This document shows positions 25,601 to 36,714 of a stretch of DNA of 64,000 nucleotides, piece after piece (within the stretch, counting starts at the first letter, position 1; each line of letters begins with the position of its first letter). The notes under the pieces were generated by a model. The model ran no database searches. It was given only the letters and a program-made list of their open reading frames with translations, and was not told the origin of the DNA. The DNA is from Casuarius casuarius. Its lineage: Eukaryota > Chordata > Aves > Casuariiformes > Casuariidae. The DNA lies in NCBI GenBank assembly GCA_003342895.1, contig PTFA01000272.1:944809-1008808 (forward strand), read 5' to 3'. The position numbers and the translations under genes were made by a program.

Positions 25601-28600
25601 GCCATGTTGCAAGCTCAGACAGACCGTGCGCTGTTTCCTCACCACCAGGACTAGCTTTGCCGACATGACTGCCAAATGAAGCTTCTAGCTATAAAGGCTC
25701 CTGTTGTCCAAGGTGGAGGGCCCAGTGCTCTTAAGAGGCAATGTAGCATGAACTGGGCATTAGGACATTAACCCTATTTTTACATTATATGTAGTCCCTT
25801 TCAGCTTGAGGGTATGTTGGTGTAGTAGTGAAATGTGTAAAGCACTGTGGGAAAATAGAAGGAGCTGGATTCCACAACGCTTGATCTGGGTGTTGATATG
25901 ATTGCTAAACTTCATCCATGCATAAAAATGAACAAAGAAGGACACTAAAGGCAATCCCACCAGTCTTAAGTTCTTGTCTGTTTGTGTTACTTGGGTTCAT
26001 GCAGAAGCAGAAGTTACAGCAGCTGTTTATTCTAGGATAAGGGAAATAAGAATATTTATTGCAGCTATTATTCTGGAACCGTGTCATGCATTTACTTAGT
26101 GGTAAGAATTTAACCCTGCCTAGTTTAAATTTTACTTCCTAGTGCTTCTTATTGGTTCCTTTTAAATTTTACCTGTGACATCCCTTGTTTGAAAGACGTT
26201 TTGAGATGATAAAACTTATATATTGATACCTTGGTAGTGCTCTGTGCTTCCCAGCAGTTGCAAGAGGGAGCATTCGTTAAGGGGAGATAAAGCTGATTCC
26301 TATAAATTGTTTACAGGGGTCACAGTTCCTAAAAACCAAGCCAACCGTTAGCTTATTGAAGAAGAGCCTTGCTTTTCAAAAGTTCTGAGCACACAAACTC
26401 CCATTTAAAGTAGTAGGAACTGCGGGAATACTTAGGTACTTAACTTTCAGTCTTTTAATTGGGTATTACAACTGTAGACTGTTTTAAAAAAACTTCGGCT
26501 AAGAGAACTATTTTCTCAAACATGTAATAAAACCTAAGCAAAAAAACTCGAAAACAAGACTCAAAGGATAGTTTTTAAAGGAGGAAACATTGTGGACTAA
26601 CTGGTGATTTGTGGTGATGAACTGATAATCTGAGGAACAGAATTCACTTCACACTAACTGTGTAATGCCTTCTATACACTGTTCCCCCCTGCATGTGTGT
26701 GGTGTTTTAATGTAGCATAAATGTTCTTTGGAGAGATGGTCTTTTGGGATATGAGGCCTGAGGGACATTCGTGTCAGCTAATGAGCAACAGTTCTCTCTA
26801 CTTGGAAAGTTTACACTTGAAAATCTTTGTTTTATTATAAACTTGCCAGTAGAATTTGGGATTCTAATAGAATGCACCAAGCATTTGGAAGAGGAAGTAA
26901 CTCTGCTTTCTCTTTCCCTCTGAAATGAAGATTTTGCTATGGTGAAAAGTGCAGTAGATCTTGCCAGAGAATGTTTGACAAAGTTAGTTGGTGGTCATGT
27001 TGCGCATTTCCTTTATGATATATCTTAAAGAGCAATAACGAAGAGGTTTTATCATAAAAAAAAAAAAAATCCCAGACCCCTCTTCAGCACTGTGTGTTTT
27101 GCAGTTGAAGCTGCAGGAAGCTTGTGTTGCAGTTACCTTGCAGAGTGATAATTGATGTTTTAAATGCTTTACAGCTGTCGACTTCTTCAACCAGATCAAT
27201 ATGCTGTATGGAACCATTACAGACTTCTGCACAGAGGAGAGTTGCCCCGTGATGTCTGCTGGCCCAAAGTAAGATTATCGTTTACACATCATTGAGAATG
27301 TGCAATTTTTGAGATTATTCTGCATGTGAAAACTGGAGACTAGCTCAGTTCTTTGAATGCTGAATATAAGATGACTTCTGTGGGTGGAAAGGATGTCTTC
27401 TTACTTAAAGAAGGTGAAAAGCTTGAAGCTTTTACAAAGCTTACAAAAAGCTTTGTAAGAAAGTAGGCAAGGGAATGGTTCTCTAATTTTTTATGTAGTC
27501 TGGGAAATAGCATGACTATCAAAATTGTTCTTTTCTTTGGGTTGAGATATGTTACTGAGGGCTTCCTAAATACAAATTTGAAGCTTTTATCTGCAAGTGT
27601 GTGATTAGGGTGATCAAAAATCTTTCTTTTAGATGTTGCAGTAAGTTTTAGAATGAGAAACTTAGCTACGGTTTTGAGCAGTTTGAATAAAAATCCCTTA
27701 CACTGTCACTCAGTTCTAAGTTTCACTTCCTTGATTCTTGTTTATACTTCTGTACAGATTTTGAACGTTTGTGTTGTTGCTTGCTCTCCAGCTGCTTTGT
27801 GTTTTCCAAAGTGGAAAATACCTGCATTTCTAAGTGAGTGGAGAGAGAGGGCACTGCTTCCTTTTAAGCTACCTTGGAATCGTAAATAAGCAATAAAGAA
27901 AGAAAAACAATCCCCTTCCGCACCTCTTCCTCTCTTATAATGAAATTTGTTGTTACTGTCTGAAGTCAGAATTCCCAGCCAGTGAGGTGTGGAGCCAAGG
28001 AGGGGCAACGGGGTGCTGCTGGGAAGGAGAGCTTGGGAGGCAGAGGGAGTAGGAGCTCTGCAAGGTGAAAACAGCAAGAAGGATGAAGAAAAGCTTTGGC
28101 GCTATGTCCCTTAACTAACAATGGACGCTGCTGAATGCCAAAACCAGTGTGGGCAGGCAAACCTGCTGCTGCAAACCAGGCAAGGGGCGAAATATAAAAC
28201 AAATAAAAGTTTGCTATTATACAAAAGAACTTTGGGAAAGGTTGTGCAATAACATAGCCCACGGCCTGCTTTGCACTTCAGAATGCGGAACAGACTCTTA
28301 TTTATTAAGAAAGATCATGAAAATATTTATTTGCTTCATTGTTTGTCTGAGGAGAAGCAGTTACTTGGGGGCTGAGGTTAATTAGAGGTGTAGCCATCTG
28401 TTTGCCAATCTAAACAATTTATTTCTCTCCAAAGGGACCGATAACCATTGACAGAAATTTATCTAATACTCAAATAATGATGAAATGGGTAGAAAGGGGA
28501 GGCTGTAGTCCAGGAAATGCATTCTGCAGAGCTTTTGGTTAGATGACGTTGTGCCTAGCATTTGCAGAACATTGCTCAAACTGTACGAGCCTCACCAGTG

Positions 28601-31600
28601 CTCAGGGATGGGTTCTGTGAAAAAGGGAGGCCAGCCATGACTGGCAGTGGAGCATAGACTGGATGTTCAGTTTGGGTGAATGTGGCCATTCTTTAAGTTC
28701 AGGTGGACCCGCAAAATTTTCTTAGGTATTGCTGGAAAAATTATGCAAGTGCTGATATTTGCAGAATTCTTCTGTTTCTTATCCCTCTTTCCTGTTCTCT
28801 TCTGGCTCCAGCTGTACCAGTGGAAGAGGCATTGATTCTTAGGTGCTCTCTACTGCTTTTAGGCTGAAGGTTACTGTCTCTTACTTCTGCTGGCTGAGCT
28901 TCTACTCTTACTGCATCCTCATCTATTTCAAACAAAGGAGTATGATTTAGCTGAACCAAGTGATAAGGTTGTTTTGGTTTGAAACAAGTTAGGCAGCAGT
29001 AACATGAATAACTAGGGAGAACTGAAAGCAGCAAGCCCTCTTGCTGTAAAGTCTGATTTGAGTTTTCTTTCTGTGCAATTCAAGTCCTGTAAAGTTATTT
29101 GCCTTCCAGTATAACTGCATCCGCATTTGGGCTTTCCTTTTTATTTTAGTAACTCTGTGTTTGGGGTACCTAAAGCAAACCTACAGTTGCACTTAAATTC
29201 ACAGTGCAGAGCTACACATTTCCACTGGAAAAATGCTTATGGTCCGTATATTGAAGAAGGGTCGTAAGCTGCTGATGTGTATGTAGTGGTTTGACACCCA
29301 TTATGGCACAATCACAACTTGCATAGCACAACTGACAAGCTTGTAGCAATCTATGGAAAAATTAAGCCAGACTGCTTGTGTGGGAGGGTAACCAGAGCTT
29401 ACGCATGATGTTTCCTGCATCCACTGCCTGGCATGGTGTTTAGTCTTCAAAACCTATTTAAAAGAATAAATTATCACTTTGGCAATGGACAGATCATCCG
29501 TCATTCATGCATGGGTGTTTTGTGTTAGTTTTTGATGCAGGGAGAGCTACCGTCTCTAAAGGGCTGCCTTTAAGAATAAGCAAATGCGTGGGGCTGTGTA
29601 GCTGCTACTCAGGCTCACTGGTTCTTTCTGCAGCGATCTTGAAAAGAAGGGCTTAGCTGAGGCAGGTAGCTTCCTGGCCTGGATGGGAGATGGGGAGCTG
29701 AACACTGTTTTTAAGTCAGGAGGAAAAAAAAGCGCTGTCTTGGCCTTCCTGCTAACATTAAACAGCATGTGTGCTGTGGGCTCACTTAGATTTCTGTTGT
29801 ACTAGTCTTTGTTGGGAGAATTGTTGAATTAGCCTTTAACAAGGTGTTAGTACCTTGAGTTAGTTAGTGATTGACATTAAGTCCAAGAACAGAGCTCTCT
29901 GTCCCGCTGCTCAGCTCATTGTCTTAGCAACTAAGAAAACCCCCCAAACCTTAGTGTTGCTCCAAACATATGCTTTCTTATGGTAACGTTGCATTCCTTC
30001 AGCAAAAACAAACCATTTTTAGCCAAACAAGCCCTAGCTTGTTACCACTTCTCATTGTTTTTTAACAGTTGTAGCATCACCATCAATGGAATAGGTGGGG
30101 TAAGAAGCTAAGAACCTGCATAAAAATAATACGCTCTTTGACCAGTATGGGATGGAGGGAATTTTCTTTATTTTTCTCACAAAGGGCATGGCTGCTGCAG
30201 TGTTCCAAGCTGGATGTCTGAACTGGGGCTCTAAAATCCAAATTTAGGCATTTGTGTGAGTGAATTAGGTTCACTTCCAGTGTTGGTGAGATCCCTTTTG
30301 ACTTTCATGAGGTTTGTAGGTCCTCAGTGCATCTGCATTTAGATGTTTGAATAAGGATAGCTTGACACTGAGAAGTGGACAGCTCCCATAAATCCTACTT
30401 GAGCCTAATGTAGTATAGTTGAATGTTAGTATGCTGTCTTCGGTTTACTGTGCCTGCAGCAAAAAAAACCCCAAAACAAAAACCCCACAGGTCCTTGAAA
30501 TACCCTATGTCTCTCAGCAGTATTGATCCTTTTGCCCCTTTGTGACACTCTGCTTTGCACCTGTGTCACTTGACCAACAGAGACAAAACAGAATATGGTG
30601 TTTTCAGCTGTCCAATTTAATACCATTCTGCTGAGATTTAAAGATGACGGTTCCAAGTATATGTCCTAGGATCCTTTAAAAGGCCTTACTGAGCCACTGA
30701 GTTTCGTTGCTGTTGGGCAAAGTAATGGCTTTAATTTTACAGAAGCTATTTTTCTTCAGGCTGTGTGCACCGAATTGCATGGTGGAAGGAACTGGTCCTA
30801 TGATCGTTTATACTTGGGGATATTTTCCAGTGTCAGAAGCATAGCTGGGTTTCTATTTATAGATGCCAAATAACTTACATTTATTAGTATTAGAGAATTC
30901 CACCAGCGTCATTAGGGATTCCTAGCTTTTTCCTCCACTTGTTAATGTAAGCCATGTATTTCTTGCTGTATCCCTCACACATTGTTTTGCCCATAAAAAA
31001 GCTCTACTGAACACTAGAGGTTGTTCACAGTATATTTTCCCCAGAGGAGTGCATATAATGATAAGGCTAATTTTTTTTCTATTACCAGAGATGGAGGTGT
31101 TTGCTCATAAGCTTGAGATATAGTTTGTTGTTGTTGTTTTTAATACGTATGGAATCTCTGAATGGTTTTTTTATATACAATTTTGAAAGGCTTTCAGACC
31201 CTCTAATTTGATACTATTATAAAACCAGTATCTTTATGCCATCGTTAGCAGCACGTGCTGATCACTCTGGCTTATTTGGAAAATGTTCTCCCAGTTATTG
31301 TTCTGACAAAACAACTGAAAGTTTTGAGCAAAATTTTAAGCCAGATTGGATCAGAAATTGTTCAAATGGCTCATGTCAAATGGTCTGTACAATCTTTAAA
31401 ATAGAAGAGCTTTACAAATGTCCTTATAATGTTAATTGCAGGTAGCAAGGGAAAGTTCGAACTACGGCATTCACAGCTCAAATGTTGTGGCATACTGCTA
31501 TGTACTAAGAAATAAAAATCAAATAAAGCAGGCTATCCCCCATGAAAAGAACAAATATTAGCTGTTGATAACATCTCTTTGAATTCTCTTAAAAAGAATT

Positions 31601-34600
31601 TAGGTAGAGCTTGTAGATTAGGTAGGTATGTTTCCTGTAAGAGCACGACTGCTTCTGCTGACAGCACTGTCCTTATTTTTGAGGGGAGTATTGCTGCTAG
31701 TCTGAACCATTGTTCATTAGTTTTTCTGGGAGGATTTCAGAGCTGCAGAGCTCAGCAGTCCTTTTTGCTTCTGGCTTGGCAGCCTGCTCACCCCACGGAT
31801 AGTCTTTCTTCAGCAATGTTCTTTGGCTGGTTGGCTGAACAAGGCTGGCTGATTTAAAACAGACGTGGGAAATGATGCTGTTTTCAGATCGAAGAGATGG
31901 CTGTGCGCAGCTCTGGGCTAATGAGAAGAAACTGCTCAGGCGTTACGGACTGGCAAAGAATATTAAGATCTATGCATTTGTACTTAGCAAGAAATAGAAA
32001 CACTGATTCACTTGAAAGCTGATACTGTCAGATTCCCAATGTTAAGTGTGATTTTTAAAGCTACTTGTTCTCAAGATGAGCCATCTTCTCTTGTGCCTTG
32101 ACTTAGGTGGAATTGCTATCCCCAAGCCAGTCAGTAAATCTATTCCATTTTAATTTCACGAAGACTTTTTCTGTGTGGTTGCACATGTAAGTGGATAATG
32201 CTTAATATGGTTTTCCATGGCTCTCACAATTCCTGAAGTTAAAATGGTAACTATAAAATGAATGATGCTGAAATCTACTGATGAAGCATACTACATAATA
32301 GATGTTAACATTAGTAGTTATATGAATAGAAAAGAATAAAAATAGCACACGTTTTATTGTTCCATAATCATGCAGTGGTTTGTAAAGGTGGAGAATCTCA
32401 GCTCATTTACAAACAGGACGCTAAGGCTAAGCACAGTAACTGGCCTACACCTATCCAGTGAGTCAGTGGTATAATTGGAAACAGGTTTCCTGAATGGATG
32501 TTTCATCCGTGAGTTGGATGGCAATGCCAGACCCTCAGATATGAATGTTTTTTTTAGGGAGGACTATTTAATTTAGAAGCTTTCTTCTAACTACCAGCTG
32601 AAATGCATTTCTTGCCAGCTTCCAGTTTTGTAATAAGTGTTTCTTGGTATTAACATATCCCTGAATTTGTCCCATATCTTCAATATAATAGTAATTTGGG
32701 ATCTCTGACAAGAAGAAATGTAGTTTAGTCTTCAGTTATGCAAAATCTGTAAGAACATTTTCAAGTTTAAAGCATTTCCACTGGTGTTGGGGGCCTAATG
32801 TGTCCAACTGGCACCTGATGCAGCTGTCGAGCATTGCCACTTGCTTTGCAGACCTCTGCAAATGGAGTCAAAGGAAACCCCATTGCTAGGGCTGACTCGG
32901 TGAACAGAGCGTACTTATGGAGCATAGGCATGGGTCAGCTCGAGTTGGAAATCAGTCAGATGCCTTCACCAATTTGAGCCCTGGAGCTTAGCTTTTATTT
33001 GTATGAGAATTTAGTGTAACGCTCTGATGTTTCACTTCAACAGGTTATCATAAAAAAAAAAGTAAAAAAAGAATAAGCTTTAAAAAAGAGTAAGTGGTTG
33101 TTGCCTTTCTCAAAGAAAAGCGCTCTGTGTAAGTGTTGGAAACCTAATCCTACAGTACCTTTTTGATGTATAGGGATTTTTTGACTGCAGGTTGCCATGT
33201 GCATTTTGTCAAGTGAATTAGAACCAAGGATGAATGAGCCTCGTGCCTGTAAAAGAAGAATTTTTTTGAAGGCCTTCACGGACTGTAGAAGAGAGGCCAG
33301 CTAAAGTCGGATTGTCGTGAGGAGAAGGGGTACAGAGCAGTTGCAGATGACTCTGGACCGTCAGAACCTTATTTTCAAGGAAGAGCTGCGGGAGGGTGTG
33401 GGAGGAAGGGGGGTAGAGCAGGAAGAGGAACCTTCCAGGCCTCTGTGTGCGTGATTCACTTCTGTTAAGAAATGTCTTGTTGTTGTCATCCCAACCTAGA
33501 TATGAGTACCACTGGGCAGACGGGACAAACATAAAGAAACCAATTAAGTGCTCTGCACCAAAGTACATTGATTACCTGATGACCTGGGTCCAGGATCAGC
33601 TGGATGATGAAACGTTATTTCCATCTAAAATAGGTAAAGTAAATAAGTAAACTTGAACAATATATTGGGATTACAGTTGTGTAGAAATATTGAAGTCTTG
33701 TAGCATTGAAAGGTCTCTTAAATGTCTGAATGGAGTAGGACAGCTGTGAAAGGTTACGTTATATATAGAAAGGAACTTTGATCTGTTAAGATAAAATTTA
33801 TGTGCCAGCATATGTACTCTGATCCATATGTTAATACTCTTAATAAAAGTCCATCATAATTCAGAATGTAGGAAGTATTGTTTCTATTTAATAACTGACC
33901 TTTTTCATTGAATGCTTTTTTTTTTTTTTTTTTAATTTTGAAAAGTGGTTTGTTCCCCTAGAAATAGGTAAGAGATTATCAACACCTTCTAAACAGTAAA
34001 TTGGTGCAAACTTGCAGATTTTTGATGCAGAAAAGATGCTTGGTCCTGATGGGCACTTCTCTTAGACCTTACCTTCCAGGATTGCATGTTTGATCCTAAA
34101 TGCATATTTTTTTGTTTTTTCAAATGAAAATGGAAGAGGTATATTTTTAAGGAGACTTCCTTCATAAATGAGGAAAGTAACAAAGCACCGCTGGTTCTGG
34201 AACGACAAGAAGAAGAAAATTCCTGCTTCTAGAGGCATGAAGAACTGTTTGTTCTAAAGCTTCTAACTGGAAGCTTTCCAGTACGCTGCTGCTGCTCTTA
34301 GACTTATGATCCATTGTGGAAAAAGGAAGAGAAATTTCTCAATTGATTATATTTTGTGAATAGTTTGTGAAGCATTTGACAGATCTTCAATAAGCCTATT
34401 CAGAGAAACAAGGCCACCTGTCAGAATCAAGTGACATTTGTTTTTACTTAGAGTAAACAGAGATGCAGGGGAGGCTGGTTTGTTTGGGAAGAAGTGACAA
34501 AAATCTAAATCTTTCCTGCTCAATAGATGTGAGCGTAATGTCTGCTTAAAATATGACATGGATTTTATTGTTTCATCATAGAGTTCAGAACCAAGGTAGA

Positions 34601-36714
34601 AATTTGCTACCTCGCTAACAGGAATAATATTGAATTGTGATAGTTTGTATTAAAGTTGTTCCCAAAAGACTACGTCGGGATTTATCTTTCTTTTACTGCA
34701 GCTTGTACTTCTGTGAAGTTAGTTTTTTCTTTTCATAGGATGGTGTGTGGGATATATTTTTGAAAGGCAGTGATTCAGAAAGGGACTTAAAAGTCACGGT
34801 GCATAACCAGCTAAGTGTTAACTACCCCTGTGAGACAGTAGCTAGTGAAGGAAATGTGATGTACATGCAAGCACGGCAAACTTAGGCAGGAGTATGGAAA
34901 CTTTATTGCTAGTGTTTCAAAGCATTAGTGGCACTGTGACAGGCTTACAGCATCCAGCTTTGGCCTCTGACCTTCAGACAGGAATTCACCAATTAGAAAA
35001 GCTGTGAAAGAGCTAAGCTGACTGGGAAACCTGCTATGTAATGGGAAGCTAAAAAGGTTCAATCTATTTAGATGGCTGATACATTTTTTTTTTTTTTTTT
35101 TTTTTTTAGTTTGTGATTTTTCAGTTAGAGAACATTGCTCCCAATGGCTGGCTGCTCTTCCCTGAATAGTTTTTGTTAAAACTCATGCACTAGAAAACTG
35201 ATTGAAAGTGATTTTAGCTGTCCTGGGTCGTTTTCACTGAAATGACTGAAAGGAGCATGTTTTGGAGTATTTTAGGAGGCAGGTAAGAAAGCCTCTGGCT
35301 GAGGGATGGTGATGAGTAGAGGGGAAATAGGTGTCTGCAGTGAGCACGAGACAGCTGGAAGAGAGCATTTTTGTGAGTAAGGTGGCTTTCAGTTACCTAC
35401 AGAAAAGTATCTGCTGCCACTGAGGTACCCTTGGTATCTCGGACACCTGCACAGGACCAGCAGTGAAGGTCAGAGCCTGCAGGAGACTTCTTCTGCACTG
35501 GCAGGTGCTGAGGGCAACACTATTGGCATTAGGTGCCTGTATTTGGGCACCTGAATCCCACTGCCAGAGCCTGTATGGGAAGAAGATTCTTGATCAGAGA
35601 AGGTTCTCCAGGGAAGTGTACTAAGGCATAGCGAGAGTCAGTAGCTGGAAGCTGAAGCCAGGTGGGTGCAACATAGAAATGTAACCAAATTCATCTTGGA
35701 GCAAATTCAGGAGGCACTGGACTACCGAAGGGAGGGAAAACTCCTGTCCTTGTGTTTTGGTCTATGTTATGTGAGCAGCTGAACTGTTGAGAGTGAAACA
35801 AAACAGCCCTTATGCAAGAGACAGGGTTGGATTATAACGTCTTTCAAAACACATGAACGTGGCACGTGCGTTTAAAAATTATGCCATTGTTTTTGTTATT
35901 TCTAGGTGTCCCTTTCCCAAAGAATTTCATGTCAGTGGCAAAGACAATTTTAAAGCGTCTCTTCAGAGTTTATGCTCACATTTATCACCAGCACTTTGAT
36001 CCAGTGATCCAGCTACAGGAAGAGGCACATCTTAACACTTCTTTCAAGCACTTTATATTTTTTGTTCAGGTAAGGTTGGCAGGAACATTAGGGTTTCGGT
36101 TTTGTTCTAGAAAAAGTAGCGTATCAACATAACACCCGTTGAGTTTCTTAACAGCTGATAAGTTTGTATGAGTATGGACAACTCGTAAGACTCGATTGTG
36201 TCTTATTCTGTTTGTATCTGTATTTACCGCTGGGACATTCGTGGAGCTGAAAAGTTGGCTTCAGCGAAGTGTATGTATTCACTACCAAATAATTAAATAG
36301 AACAGTAATTCATAACAAATGAGAGAGTGAGAACAACATCTGAAACCATGTTGAAAAGAGCGTGTTTGCTCAAAAGCTACCTTCCTTCCTCCCCCCACTG
36401 CCTCAACCAAGAGCATCTTCCTCACACTTTTCCTCCCTTGAGCTGGGGACAAAGCTTTAGGCAGTTTGAACTTTGCCATACAGATAATGGCAGACAGATA
36501 GAAACTGCTCTACTGGCTAAGCCCGGACTTGAAGAGCTTACTGCCAATTGACTTCTACCTAAATAAGACTTCTCACTTGAGTTGCACCAATAAAACACAA
36601 TGTGTATGTATATCTTTCTCCTCGTCCTTATTACAGGAATTCAACCTTATTGATAGAAGAGAACTTGCACCGCTTCAAGAATTGATTGAAAAACTCACTT
36701 CTAAGGACAGATAA
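22528..36714 (+). CDS. MOB1B: MOB kinase activator 1B, coding exons 2-6 (5' partial)
   Basis: Joined coding exons 22528-22694, 27175-27268, 33500-33633, 35906-36069 and 36637-36714 encode residues 5-216 of a 216-residue MOB1 protein. MOB1 is a cytosolic adaptor that, once phosphorylated by MST1/2, binds and activates LATS1/2 and NDR kinases in the Hippo pathway and mitotic exit. All four zinc ligands of the Mob fold are present (C79, C84, H161, H166), as are the MST1/2 phospho-acceptors T12 and T35. The 1B paralogue is chosen over 1A from remembered diagnostic residues: G6, M43, V57, D77, E82, K92, P168 and I170, and T213 near the C terminus. All introns are GT-AG and phases agree at every junction. 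The first coding exon, expected to hold MSFL plus two bases of F5, lies outside the window. There is no sign of a pseudogene: no frameshift and introns intact. Confidence 0.97.
22695..27174 (+). other. MOB1B: MOB1B intron 2
   Basis: GT-AG intron of about 4.5 kb. It holds a short perfect hairpin at 22967-22990 (10-bp arms, 4-nt loop), poly-T tracts near 24130 and 25100, a poly-A run at 27057-27069 and a G-rich run near 25140. No exon or RNA gene was recognised. Confidence 0.8.
27175..27268 (+). CDS. MOB1B: MOB1B coding exon 3
   Basis: 94 nt between acceptor ...TTTACAG and donor GTAAGA. It completes T61, encodes V62-P91 and leaves two bases of K92. It carries the first half of the zinc site, with C79 and C84 in the FCTEESC segment. 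E82 and K92 are the residues I remember as typical of MOB1B; MOB1A has A and R there. Confidence 0.97.
27269..33499 (+). other. MOB1B: MOB1B intron 3
   Basis: GT-AG intron of about 6.2 kb, AT-rich, with a minus-strand MIR relic near 32395-32510 and short poly-A runs near 33050. The small open frames in it lack recognisable domains. Confidence 0.8.
32395..32510 (-). repeat. MIR-type CORE-SINE relic, reverse orientation
   Basis: The + strand reads like the complement of the MIR core: 'catttacaaacaggacgctaag' (from 32404), 'gtaactggcctacacctatcc', 'agtgagtcagtggtataattgg', then 'aacaggtttcctga' (to about 32495). This matches the familiar order 'ttacagatgaggaaactgag, aagtgacttgcccaaggtcac, agtggcagagctgg, acccaggtctcctga'. 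It is diverged but collinear. Boundaries are approximate. Confidence 0.6.
33500..33633 (+). CDS. MOB1B: MOB1B coding exon 4
   Basis: 134 nt between acceptor CCTAG and donor GTAAAG. It supplies the last base of K92, encodes Y93-I136 and gives the first base of G137. This is the central Mob-fold segment beginning YEYHWADG and running through the [16 protein letters not shown] region to the FPSKIG turn. Confidence 0.97.
33634..35905 (+). other. MOB1B: MOB1B intron 4
   Basis: GT-AG intron of about 2.3 kb with T-runs at 33916-33933 and 35084-35107. A stretch at about 35520-35560 carries the 'aggtgcc...ggcacct' palindrome and may be an old, unclassified repeat. No exon was recognised. Confidence 0.8.
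35906..36069 (+). CDS. MOB1B: MOB1B coding exon 5
   Basis: 164 nt between acceptor TTCTAG and donor GTAAGG. It completes G137 and encodes V138-Q191. It holds the second half of the zinc site, H161 and H166 in the AHIYHQH segment, and the conserved [13 protein letters not shown] helix. Confidence 0.97.
36070..36636 (+). other. MOB1B: MOB1B intron 5
   Basis: Short GT-AG intron of 567 bases ending in a pyrimidine-rich tract and TTACAG. No other feature was seen. Confidence 0.9.
36637..36714 (+). CDS. MOB1B: MOB1B coding exon 6 (C terminus and stop)
   Basis: 78 coding bases starting in phase 0: E192 to R216, then TAA at 36712-36714. The tail ends EKLTSKDR, where T213 matches MOB1B (G in MOB1A, as I recall). 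The exon continues into the 3' UTR. Confidence 0.97.
   Translation, partial: EFNLIDRRELAPLQELIEKLTSKDR

Noticed and set aside
31457..31470. 'gttcgaac' resembling a tRNA B box
   Set aside because: No matching A box or cloverleaf could be drawn around it.
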